The notes below the pieces were generated by a model that did no database searches, was not told the origin of the DNA, and saw only the letters and a program-made list of their open reading frames with translations. The position numbers were made by a program, and so were the translations under genes. 7,334 nucleotides of DNA from Burkholderiales bacterium (GTDB lineage: Bacteria; Pseudomonadota; Gammaproteobacteria; Burkholderiales; SG8-41). The stretch spans positions 1 through 7,334 of the forward strand of contig SYEN01000033.1 of assembly GCA_005800795.1 (NCBI GenBank), written 5' to 3'. Positions 1 through 7,089 of this stretch are shown one piece after another. How positions within the stretch are numbered: position 1 is the stretch's first letter; each line of letters opens with the position of its first letter.

Positions 1-806
1 CTCAGCGCCTTGGCCAAAACGTGGTGGTGTTTAACCGCGAAGGTGGTGGCTCCGTGGTGGGCACGGAGCTGGTCGCCAAATCCACGCCGGATGGTTATAC
101 GCTGTTGCTGGCATCCACCGCGCTTACCATGAATGCCGCCGTGACGCGCAAGCCCTCGTACGACGTGCTGCGTGATTTCGCGCCGCTGGGGCTGGTGTTT
201 GAAGGCCCGGGCGTGCTGGTGGTGCATCCGTCCGTGCCGGCGAATAACGTGCAGGAGCTGATTGCCCATGCGCGAGCGAATCCGGGCAAATTGCGCTATG
301 GTTCGTCGGGTGTGGGTGGCGTGATCAATCTGGTGACCGAGCTCTTCAAGGTTCAGGCGAAGGCAGACATTCTGCACGTGCCCTACAAAGGTGTGGCGCC
401 AGCGGTGGTCGATCTGATCGGTGGCCAGATCGAGATGGTGATCGCGGGCATTTCCATCGCCGTGCCCCAAGTCAAAAGCGGAAAGCTGAAGGCACTGGGT
501 ATCACCAGCCGTAAGCGCTCGCCGGTGTTGCCCGATGTGCGGCCGATTGCCGATCAGGGTTTGCCTGAGTATGAAAGTAGCACCTGGTATGGCGTGTTCG
601 CGCCGGCTGGCACGCCGCAAGCCATTCAGGTCAGGTTAAGTGCTGATCTCGCGCAGGGCGGTGGCAGCGCCGATGTGCGTGAGCGTTTCGCGAGCCAGGG
701 CGGCGAGGCCCGCACCTCCACGCGCGAGGAATTCGCGACGTTAATCAGGACCGATTTGCAGCGTTGGCAGACGGTGGTGAAGGTAGCGGGTCTGCGTGTG
801 GAGTAA
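1..806 (+). CDS. Bug/TctC-family tripartite tricarboxylate transporter substrate-binding protein (5' partial)
   Basis: The reading frame is open from the first complete codon at position 3 and ends at TAA 804-806, giving 267 visible residues. Family members are usually about 320 residues, so roughly 50-60 N-terminal residues, including the export signal, lie outside the window. The three GTG codons at 21-29 are internal valines (family-typical 'GQ.VVV.N' stretch), not a start. Family hallmarks visible are GGGSVVGTELVA followed by PDGYTLLL, the PGKLRYGSSGVGG stretch, HVPYKG, the VPQVKSGKLKALGITS stretch, a WYGVFAPAGTP segment, and a C-terminal ADVRERFASQGGE...F...I..DL.RW..VVK.AGL tail. Such proteins bind carboxylates or other small organic anions in the periplasm, either for TctAB-type permeases or as orphan receptors. 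No permease genes are visible, so the ligand is unknown. The usual acidic residue before the N-R-x-G-G motif is Phe here (VVVFNREGGG). Confidence 0.93.
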   Translation, partial: QRLGQNVVVFNREGGGSVVGTELVAKSTPDGYTLLLASTALTMNAAVTRKPSYDVLRDFAPLGLVFEGPGVLVVHPSVPANNVQELIAHARANPGKLRYGSSGVGGVINLVTELFKVQAKADILHVPYKGVAPAVVDLIGGQIEMVIAGISIAVPQVKSGKLKALGITSRKRSPVLPDVRPIADQGLPEYESSTWYGVFAPAGTPQAIQVRLSADLAQGGGSADVRERFASQGGEARTSTREEFATLIRTDLQRWQTVVKVAGLRVE

Positions 807-1068
807 TGTTGTGCGATTTTGTCGTGGCTACGGAAAAGCGTTAGCTCTTATATACGTCATTGGGTAAAGTGGTTGCCGGAATACCATGCCGTAGTCACCG
901 ATGCATTTTTCGTGCTGCGGGTCTGGATAAATCAGGGCGGCAGTCGTCGAATTTGCTTTTCGAATTTGGCCGGCAAGCACTGGAATCGCGTAACATTGTG
1001 AACCAGAGTACGGTCTTGGCACCTTTCTGTTTTAGCACCTTCCCATTCGCCAACGTGGCGGAGAATTT
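807..1068 (+). other. Intergenic region between binding-protein gene and kinase gene
   Basis: These 262 bases contain no convincing gene. The short reading frames in it lack ribosome-binding sites and family resemblance. No hairpin followed by a T-run is seen after the stop at 806, so read-through from the upstream gene cannot be excluded. A 9-base direct repeat, TCGAATTTG, occurs at 947-955 and 960-968 with a 4-base spacer. GCACCTT occurs at 1019-1025 and again at 1035-1041. An in-frame TAG at 1033-1035 limits how far upstream the kinase can begin. A kinase promoter presumably lies here, but I cannot point to confident -35/-10 boxes. Confidence 0.6.
1060..1063 (+). promoter_or_regulatory. 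Ribosome-binding site GGAG supporting a TTG start of the kinase
   Basis: GGAG lies five bases before the TTG at 1069 and eleven before a second in-frame TTG at 1075. No ATG or GTG occurs in this frame between the in-frame stop at 1033 and the first membrane segment, so a TTG is needed as start. 1069 has the somewhat short spacing and 1075 the somewhat long one. I chose 1069; the difference is two residues. Confidence 0.55.
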
Positions 1069-3198
1069 TTGTCCTTGAGCACTTCGACTGATCATTCAGC
1101 CGCCATTGCGCGCACGGTTTTCACGGAGCAGGATCGCCAGGCTATCCGCATTAGGCGTTTTTTGATCGCTGGTGCGGCCTATGTGCTGGCCATAGCTGCG
1201 GTGGGGTTGGGTGTCTGGTTGGGCCTGTGGGACGTCGGTGTTTTGATTACCTACACGCTGATCGTGGTGGCGATCAATGTCGCGTTTTATGTTGCCTTCG
1301 CCACTGGATGGAACCTGAAACTGGAGGACCCCAGTCTCACCGAATGGCAGATCATGGCGGCGACTTGTGCGCTGTTATTCATTGTTTACCATGCGGGTCC
1401 GGCGCGCGGTATCGCGCTGTTGTGGGTGCTGCTGATTTTCATGTTTGGCGTCTTCCGGCTGCATACCATGCAACTGTGGCGGCTGGCTGCAGTGACCTGG
1501 CTGGCCTATAGCGTGATCATCTATCTGGATCATCAGTACCATGCTGGCCGCTTCGATCCGCGGCTGGAGATTTATCAATGGCTGGTGCTGGGGGCCGTGC
1601 TGGCGTGGTTTACCTTTATGGGGGGGTATGTGAGCGCATTGCGTGCGCGCATGCGCAAGAGCGAGGCGTTTTACCGTACGATGTGGGAGACCGCCCACGA
1701 CGCGGTGCTGATCGTCAACAACACAGGCCAGATTGATTATGCCAACCCCGCGGTAGATGTGATTTTCGGTCGATCGCCTCAGGCGCTTAAGGGCGAGGCA
1801 ATATTGCCGCTGTTGCCGCCGCACGTGCGCGAGGGCCGTGGTGACACTTTTCAGCATTACCTCGACAGTTGCAAGCGGCCCAACGGCGACTGGAGTCTGA
1901 TCGAAACGCGTTTTTTGCATGCGCGGGGACATGAGTTCCCGGCGGAGGTCTCAGCGGCCGAGATGCAAGTCGAAAACAAGCGGGTATTTTTGATCTTCGT
2001 GCGCGACATTACTGTGCGTAAACAGACCGAGGCTGCGCTGGAGGCTGCCCGTGGCGCGGCGGAAGCATCCAGTCTCGCCAAGTCACAATTTATGGCCAAT
2101 ATGAGCCACGAAGTGCGCACGCCCATGAATGGCGTGCTAAGCATGACGGAATTTCTGCTGCAGGAACCGATGGCGCCACGACAGCGCGAATACATCGAAA
2201 CCATACACCGCTCCAGCCAGTCGCTGATGGCGGTGTTGAACGATGTGCTCGATTTTTCACGTATCGAGTCAGGACAGTTTGAGCTGACTGTTCAGGCGTT
2301 CGACCTTGAACTGGCGGTGCGCGATACCGTCAAACTGTTCGAGGCCGAGGCCGCTGTCAAAGCGGTGACTTTATCGGTCGCGCTGACGCCAGTGCTGCCG
2401 CGCCACGTGTTGGGCGATGCGACGCGCGTGCGGCAGATACTGTCCAATCTGCTAGACAATGCAGTGAAGTTTACCGGGCATGGCCACATCGAGTTTCAGG
2501 TGAATGTCCCCGCGCCGGGCAAGGTGCGATTCGATGTGATCGACACCGGCGTGGGAATTCCCGCGGAGGCGCAATCGCATATTTTTGACGCGTTCACACA
2601 GGTGGATGGTTCGCTCACTCGCCGCCATGGCGGTACCGGTCTGGGGCTCACTATCGTGAAGGGACTGGCTGGCCTGATGCAGGGCGAGTGCGGGGTTGAC
2701 AGTAAGCCGGGTACCGGTTCACGCTTTTGGGTCACTTTGCCGCTTCAGGGCGTCTCCACCGTGGACGCGACCCGCTCGGCGCCTCCCACCTTGCCACAGT
2801 ATCCCGGCAAGCGTGTGTTGCTCGTCGAAGACGATGCGTTGAATGCGCGCATTGCATCAGCGATGCTCGGCGCGCGCGGTCTTGTTGTGCAGCATGCGCC
2901 CGACGGCTCTGGTGGCGTGCGGGCGTACGAAGGCCACGGTGACAGAGGCTTCGACCTCGTGCTGATGGATTGCCAGATGCCGGTCATGGACGGCTTTGAG
3001 GCAACAAAGCGAATCCGCGAGATCGAGCGCACACGGGGATGGCGTCGCACGCCGGTGTCGGCATTTACTGCGCATGCGTTTAGCGGTTACCGGGAACAAT
3101 GCCTTGCTGGCGGCATGGACGATTACATTTCAAAGCCGGTGAACGCTCTGGACTTTGATGCGCTGCTGGCGCGCTGGCTGTCCGGGGAGCCCGCGTGA
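1069..3198 (+). CDS. Membrane-bound PAS hybrid sensor histidine kinase/response regulator
   Basis: This 709-residue protein is probably an inner-membrane sensor that passes phosphate from a histidine to its own receiver domain. Residues 31-190 contain about six hydrophobic helices (roughly 31-51, 55-78, 93-107, 112-128, 136-153, 168-188) with very short loops, so the signal may be sensed in or near the membrane. A PAS domain covers about 197-317, ending in the typical VRDIT segment. HisKA follows at about 331-402 with phosphoacceptor His347 in SHEVRTP. The HATPase part shows the N box (NLLDNAVKFT, Asn464), G1 (DTGVGI, Asp492), F box (IFDAFTQVD) and G2 (GGTGLGL, 521-527). The receiver (579-705) has acidic pocket Glu587/Asp588/Asp589, phosphoacceptor Asp634, Thr667 and Lys689. 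All catalytic residues are present. There is no HPt domain, so relay onward would need a separate HPt protein and regulator, neither seen here. It converges with the molybdoenzyme operon; a regulatory link is unproven. Confidence 0.95.
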   Translation: MSLSTSTDHSAAIARTVFTEQDRQAIRIRRFLIAGAAYVLAIAAVGLGVWLGLWDVGVLITYTLIVVAINVAFYVAFATGWNLKLEDPSLTEWQIMAATCALLFIVYHAGPARGIALLWVLLIFMFGVFRLHTMQLWRLAAVTWLAYSVIIYLDHQYHAGRFDPRLEIYQWLVLGAVLAWFTFMGGYVSALRARMRKSEAFYRTMWETAHDAVLIVNNTGQIDYANPAVDVIFGRSPQALKGEAILPLLPPHVREGRGDTFQHYLDSCKRPNGDWSLIETRFLHARGHEFPAEVSAAEMQVENKRVFLIFVRDITVRKQTEAALEAARGAAEASSLAKSQFMANMSHEVRTPMNGVLSMTEFLLQEPMAPRQREYIETIHRSSQSLMAVLNDVLDFSRIESGQFELTVQAFDLELAVRDTVKLFEAEAAVKAVTLSVALTPVLPRHVLGDATRVRQILSNLLDNAVKFTGHGHIEFQVNVPAPGKVRFDVIDTGVGIPAEAQSHIFDAFTQVDGSLTRRHGGTGLGLTIVKGLAGLMQGECGVDSKPGTGSRFWVTLPLQGVSTVDATRSAPPTLPQYPGKRVLLVEDDALNARIASAMLGARGLVVQHAPDGSGGVRAYEGHGDRGFDLVLMDCQMPVMDGFEATKRIREIERTRGWRRTPVSAFTAHAFSGYREQCLAGGMDDYISKPVNALDFDALLARWLSGEPA

Positions 3199-3296
3199 CG
3201 TGGCGGCCCGGCTTGCAGAAGTTTGGCGTGGCGCAGTGTAGCGTTAGAATGCAGCGACACTCATTTCATAAACTTCATAAGTTACTGTTTTTATTG

Positions 3297-3354
3297 AAAA
3301 AAATGTATCTGGGTGGATCTGTGGCGTGACAGCGCGCGCACCCATCCACCCAGA
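3297..3354 (-). terminator. Intrinsic terminator of the molybdoenzyme operon
   Basis: TCTGGGTGGAT at 3308-3318 and ATCCACCCAGA at 3344-3354 form a perfect 11-base inverted repeat around a 25-base loop, part of which can also pair. Read on the minus strand, the hairpin lies 31 bases after the stop of the oxidoreductase gene and is followed after four bases by seven T residues (A-run 3297-3303 on the plus strand). On the plus strand the hairpin is followed by GGGTTGTTAACG, with no T-run, so it should act mainly on the minus-strand transcript. The long loop lowers the score slightly. Confidence 0.75.
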
Positions 3355-3384
3355 GGGTTGTTAACGAGTGTCAAGAAGACTGGC

Positions 3385-6000
3385 TTACACCTTGCGTATC
3401 GAACAAACCGTGTCGTACCAGCCCTGCATGCCCACCAGCGGCGCAGGCTGCACCGGCAGAATGGCGTTGACGTTGTAACCCGCGCCGGTGCCGCCTTTGC
3501 GTTCGTCCCACCACAGGTCGTCAACCAGATCCTGATCTTCATCGGCGATGTTGTCGTTCCATGCGGCCAGCGCCTGCTTGCGACCGCCACGCGCGTTGGC
3601 AGCGCGCCCATGCCACGGGTTGCCGAGTGTGTTGGACACCGCCAGCACGCGCGGATGTATGCCTTCGGTGACAAACGCGGGGATCAACGCGCGGCCCAGC
3701 ACCTGGCCGCCGCCGCTCATCATGTGCCCATACGGCCGGTAGGTGGTGATTTCCACCATGTCGCCGCTGCGGATGCCGTGACGTGTGGCGGTATCGGTGT
3801 TGATCCACATCGGGTTGTGATGCACGATTTCGCTCAGGTACTTTTGCGATTGCGTGCGGCCCTGCGTGTGCACATTCCACTTGAAGGTCACCAGGTGCAA
3901 CTGATCGGCCTTCATGTTGGAGATGGACGGTATCGGGAAGTACTCAGGCATGCCGTTTTGATGGTCTTCGGTGAAGCCCACCTGCTTGGCCGCCGCCTCG
4001 ATATCCGGGTGATACACCGCAAACTTGCGCGTCGGCGTGATAAAGCCGCGCCTGGGTTTACCGTCGACCATGATGCCCACCGCGCTTTCGCGCCCATCCG
4101 CGCCCTTGCGGTAGATCATCTGCGTGGCCTCGTCGACACGAGTGCCTTTGAGCTCGGCAGCGGGTACATCCCAGTTGTATAGATCGTAGTACTTGGGCTT
4201 GGACATGTCCTGCCACACACCATGCTTCTTCATGTACTCGAAGCCGTCTTCGTTGACGCGCTTGCTGAGCGCCCCGCAGCGCTGGCGTATCCAGTCTTCG
4301 TGATCCTTGAACTGAAAGTACTGCGCCGTTGCCGGACCAATACGTTTCGCGATATCGATCATCGAATCCGCGAAACTCTTGCACTCGCCCGGTGGCTGCA
4401 CGATGGGTTGCCGCAAGGTCACGTAATCACGCAATTCCATGTTGTTGCGCGTATCGAAGCCCCAGCGCTCCATGTACGTGGCGTCGGGCAGTATCAGGTC
4501 GGCCCAATGTGCCTGCTCGGAATAGACGATGTCCGAACACGCATGAAATGGAATCAACTTTTCGTCAGACAACACATCGACGGTGAGCGTGCGGCCTTCA
4601 GGCCAGGTCTGCGGCGAGGCGACGCAATACGACAGGAACACCTGAATCTTGCCGCGCCCTTCCTTGATGTATTGATAGACGATTTCGCCCACTTTCATAC
4701 GCTGCCATTTATTGGCGAGCGGCCATTCCGGCGGATTCTCGATTGCGCTGCGCGCCTTGGGTGCTGGCGGGCGCGGCATGGGCTGCGGAAACACCGTCGG
4801 CGGCACGCGCGTCGGCTCGACGGTGTAACAATAACCACCGGGTTTGCCAATGCTGCCGACAATCGCGTTCAACAAAATTACCGCGCGGTCGTTGTTAAAG
4901 CCGTTGTAGTGCGCACCGGAACCGCGATTGGTGAAGGCCACCGCGGCAGGCGCGGCAGCGGCGAACTCCAGCGCCACGCGGCGGATGTCGGCGGCCTTGA
5001 TGCCGGACACGCTCTCGGCCCACTCCGGCGTGTAACGCGAAATCCATTCCTTCAAATCCGCTGCGTTGACGTTGCTCCAGGTGTCGAGCCACTTCGCATC
5101 ATGTTTGTTCGCCATCATGATGGCATTGCCCATCGCCAGCGCGATCGCACCGTCGCTGCCGGGATTGGGGCAGAACCACTCGTCGGCCCGGCCTGCGGTA
5201 TTCGACAGCCGAACATCAAAATACACAAACTTTGCGCCATTATCGTAGCGCCCTTGAATAATGCGCTTGCACGCGTGAATTGCGCCCTGATGCGCTTCAT
5301 AGACATTGGCGCCGAAGTTCATGATGTATTTGCTGCGCGCGAAATCACCCGATTCCCAGTCGGTTTCGCCCAGGCTCACATAATTCGCCGCGCGCTTGTT
5401 CGACGAGCACAGCGCGCGGTGATTGAACAACGACGGCGAGCCGATGGCATTCAAAAAGCGGCCCATTTCCTCGCCTATGCGCGAGCGGCCGATCTGGATC
5501 GCCACTTCCTCCGGCTTGCCATCGTCCATTGCCTTGCGGATGCGTTGGGCGATTTCACCGTGCGCTTCGTCCCAGGTAATACGCTGCCACTTACCCTCGC
5601 CACGTTTGCCCACACGCTTTAACGGGAACAACAAACGTTCGGGATAGTTGTTAATGGTCGGTCCGCTCTGCCCCTTGGCGCACAGCGATTTGCCGTTATT
5701 GGGGTCGGCTGGGTTGCCGCCGATTTTCACCAGCCTGCCGTCAATGACATAACCCTCGATGCCACACACCGTCGAACAATTCAGGCACACGCTTTTGACG
5801 ACCTTGGCCTTGGTGTAGTCGTTTTGCAAGCGCCCTTTGCCATTGGCGCGGCGGCCCGCCTTGCGTTGGCCGATCAGTTCTTTCTTGCGATATCCGATAA
5901 ACTGCGCTTGCGCATCGTTCGGCGTGAGCAATATGGTTTCACCCAGCGCCAGCGTGGACAATGCACCGAAACCGGACTTGATAAATTGACGGCGTTTCAT
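3385..6000 (-). CDS. Periplasmic molybdopterin oxidoreductase, catalytic subunit (PsrA/PhsA/TtrA/ArrA-like)
   Basis: This 871-residue protein belongs to the DMSO-reductase superfamily of Mo/W-bisMGD enzymes, which reduce or oxidise respiratory substrates. It starts with a Tat signal: RRQFIK at residues 3-8, a hydrophobic stretch to about 25, and a likely cut after AQA at 30-32. The [4Fe-4S] binding motif is CX2CX3CX27C (Cys72, Cys75, Cys79, Cys107), typical of the polysulfide/thiosulfate/tetrathionate/arsenate reductase branch. Cys198 in NHRALCSSNK is the probable Mo ligand. Cofactor-binding stretches include FGANVYEAHQG (229-239), FDVRLSNTAGRADEW (261-275), the SIGKPGGY segment and HWADLILPDATYMERW (498-513). 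The C-terminal molybdopterin-dinucleotide domain runs from about 700 (TFKWNVHTQGRT, then SGDMVEI and NPWHGRAANARGG). The ATG overlaps the stop of the iron-sulfur gene by 4 bases, implying translational coupling. The IGRSRIGEE segment (170-178) does not match the RGRY or GRGW signatures I recall for ArrA and ArxA. The substrate is unknown. Confidence 0.92.
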   Translation of the reverse strand: MKRRQFIKSGFGALSTLALGETILLTPNDAQAQFIGYRKKELIGQRKAGRRANGKGRLQNDYTKAKVVKSVCLNCSTVCGIEGYVIDGRLVKIGGNPADPNNGKSLCAKGQSGPTINNYPERLLFPLKRVGKRGEGKWQRITWDEAHGEIAQRIRKAMDDGKPEEVAIQIGRSRIGEEMGRFLNAIGSPSLFNHRALCSSNKRAANYVSLGETDWESGDFARSKYIMNFGANVYEAHQGAIHACKRIIQGRYDNGAKFVYFDVRLSNTAGRADEWFCPNPGSDGAIALAMGNAIMMANKHDAKWLDTWSNVNAADLKEWISRYTPEWAESVSGIKAADIRRVALEFAAAAPAAVAFTNRGSGAHYNGFNNDRAVILLNAIVGSIGKPGGYCYTVEPTRVPPTVFPQPMPRPPAPKARSAIENPPEWPLANKWQRMKVGEIVYQYIKEGRGKIQVFLSYCVASPQTWPEGRTLTVDVLSDEKLIPFHACSDIVYSEQAHWADLILPDATYMERWGFDTRNNMELRDYVTLRQPIVQPPGECKSFADSMIDIAKRIGPATAQYFQFKDHEDWIRQRCGALSKRVNEDGFEYMKKHGVWQDMSKPKYYDLYNWDVPAAELKGTRVDEATQMIYRKGADGRESAVGIMVDGKPRRGFITPTRKFAVYHPDIEAAAKQVGFTEDHQNGMPEYFPIPSISNMKADQLHLVTFKWNVHTQGRTQSQKYLSEIVHHNPMWINTDTATRHGIRSGDMVEITTYRPYGHMMSGGGQVLGRALIPAFVTEGIHPRVLAVSNTLGNPWHGRAANARGGRKQALAAWNDNIADEDQDLVDDLWWDERKGGTGAGYNVNAILPVQPAPLVGMQGWYDTVCSIRKV

Positions 6001-6830
6001 GCTTTGCCTCCCGCTTTGCCGCCCGCTTTTTTGTTATCTCCGACACCACCGGGATTCGGCTTGTATTCGACCAAATTCTTCGCGGGCTCCACCTTGGCCC
6101 ACATCACGCGCTTTCTACGTGGAAATTCGGCTTCAAGCTGCGCCCAGGTTTCAATTTCATACGAGTACGGGTCGTGGATGCGGCCCTTGGGAATTTTCTT
6201 TTCCATCTCCCTGGTGTGGCCCTTGTAGGCCACCGACGGCTTGGTGTTTTCTTCGGGCTTCAACACCGCAGTCTTGCCGCCATGCTTGGCCATGAAGCGC
6301 GAGTAGGGCGACTGCGCATCGTTGGCATCGCCAAAGTGAAACATTTCGGCGGGACAGGTTTCGACACAGGCCGGCTCCATGCCGACGCTCAGGCGCTGCG
6401 AGCAGAAATCGCATTTGTCGGCGACATCGTTGTCGTCGCAGCCGATGGCGGCGTAAGGGCAGGCTTTTTCGCAAGCGCCGTCGTGATCGCATTTATCGGG
6501 ATCGATGCGCACTATGCCGTCTGCCAAGCGATTGATGGCCTTGGTCGGGCACACTTTCAGGCATGGGGCATCTTCGCACTGCATGCACAGCGTGGGCAGA
6601 AAATTACGTTTGACACTGGGGAATTTACCATGCTCCCAGTAATACACCTTGGTACGATAACGGCCGAGCGGCACGTTGTTTTCAACTTTGCAGGCCACGG
6701 AGCAGGCATGGCAGCCGATGCAGCGGTCTACATCCAATGCCATTTTCCAGAGCGGCGGTTTGCCGGTGGCGGGGTTGACCGTGACGGGCGCGCCAACAGA
6801 GGGCGAGAGGAGCTTGAGGCTATTGGTCAT
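5997..6830 (-). CDS. DmsB/PsrB-like multi-cluster ferredoxin electron-transfer subunit
   Basis: This 277-residue protein should carry electrons between the molybdoenzyme and a redox partner. Numbering from the ATG at 6830, the Cys motifs are CIGCHACSVAC (37, 40, 43, 47), CMQCX4CX3CP (82, 85, 90, 94), an altered CX2DX2CX3CP (Cys114, Asp117, Cys120, Cys124) and CDFCX11CVETC (140, 143, 155, 159). Asp117 sits where the second Cys is normally found, and Cys131 is extra. It has no signal peptide, so export probably depends on the Tat signal of its partner. The tail after the last cluster is about 115 residues and ends in a Lys/Gly-rich NKKAGGKAGGKA. I chose ATG 6830, preceded by GGGGGTGG, because the in-frame GTG at 6896 has no ribosome-binding site and a TGA lies just above it. 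GTG 6896 would add 22 residues. No membrane-anchor gene follows; the catalytic gene starts within its stop codon. Confidence 0.9.
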   Translation of the reverse strand: MTNSLKLLSPSVGAPVTVNPATGKPPLWKMALDVDRCIGCHACSVACKVENNVPLGRYRTKVYYWEHGKFPSVKRNFLPTLCMQCEDAPCLKVCPTKAINRLADGIVRIDPDKCDHDGACEKACPYAAIGCDDNDVADKCDFCSQRLSVGMEPACVETCPAEMFHFGDANDAQSPYSRFMAKHGGKTAVLKPEENTKPSVAYKGHTREMEKKIPKGRIHDPYSYEIETWAQLEAEFPRRKRVMWAKVEPAKNLVEYKPNPGGVGDNKKAGGKAGGKA

Positions 6831-6927
6831 GACCACCCCCACGGCTTTGCGGGTTACTGGAATCCATGTCGCTGGCGGCGTTGCCGCAAATGACACGTCG
6901 GGTTCTGGAACGGCTGGGAATCAACAT
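6820..6927 (-). CDS. Possible 35-residue upstream (leader) reading frame overlapping the iron-sulfur gene
   Basis: An ATG at 6927 is preceded, eight bases away, by AGGAG (6940-6936 on the minus strand), the best ribosome-binding site in the operon. The frame encodes 35 residues beginning MLIPSRSRTRRVICGNAA and ends at TAG 6822-6820, eleven bases inside the iron-sulfur gene (shared stretch ATGACCAATAG). It is out of frame with that gene. This arrangement fits a translated leader that couples initiation of the downstream gene. It could instead mark a frameshift in the DNA or assembly that separated the true N-terminus. The peptide has a twin-arginine but no hydrophobic segment and matches no family I know. 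Confidence 0.35.
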   Translation of the reverse strand: MLIPSRSRTRRVICGNAASDMDSSNPQSRGGGHDQ

Positions 6928-6935
6928 GCTGGCTT

Positions 6936-6940
6936 CTCCT
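6936..6940 (-). promoter_or_regulatory. Strong Shine-Dalgarno AGGAG at the head of the operon
   Basis: CTCCT on the plus strand reads AGGAG (within AGGAGAA) on the minus strand, eight bases before the ATG at 6927 and about 105 bases before the ATG of the iron-sulfur gene. Its placement favours ribosome entry at the leader frame, so the mRNA 5' end should lie upstream of 6940. Confidence 0.55.
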
Positions 6941-7063
6941 GGTGTGTACTGAAAACAAATCCTTGCGCTACGCTTTGGGTGCGCGGCAATGTGGATACAA
7001 GCTTATTAACACGAATCGCTTCGCGCGCCTAAACTACTATTCACCAGATTGCCGCTCAATTCA

Positions 7064-7086
7064 ATGACAGTTCCATGACAGATTCC
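7064..7086. repeat. Imperfect tandem repeat ATGACAG(A)TTCC x2
   Basis: ATGACAGTTCC at 7064-7074 is followed directly by ATGACAGATTCC at 7075-7086, and the next two bases again begin AT. The units differ by one inserted A. A period of 11-12 bases is about one helical turn, as in direct-repeat sites bound by many response regulators. The regulator is unknown. Confidence 0.6.
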
Positions 7087-7089
7087 ATA

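Noticed and set aside
21..29. GTG codons as start of the binding-protein gene
   Set aside because: The frame is open upstream to the window edge, the preceding residues QRLGQN fit the family, and a signal peptide would otherwise be missing.
1018..1033. TGGCAC followed by CTTTCTGTT upstream of the kinase as a sigma-54 promoter
   Set aside because: The -24 half is perfect but the -12 half lacks the essential GC.
1375..1932. Minus-strand frame of 185 codons within the kinase gene
   Set aside because: Antisense to the membrane and PAS regions of a well-supported kinase; composition is shadow-like.
3271..3292. AACTT-CAT-AAGTT hairpin followed by five T residues as terminator of the kinase gene
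   Set aside because: The stem is only five bases and AT-rich, and four bases separate it from a short T-run; too weak to call.
3313..5622. Two long plus-strand reading frames (3313-4182, 289 codons; 4222-5622, 466 codons) opposite the oxidoreductase gene
   Set aside because: Their translations are rich in Arg, His and Ala with no recognisable domain. They lie antisense to a gene with clear motifs throughout and share a single antisense frame, as expected from codon bias.
6174..6893. Plus-strand frame of 239 codons opposite the iron-sulfur gene
   Set aside because: Antisense shadow of a gene whose Cys motifs are unambiguous; no domain and no good ribosome-binding site.
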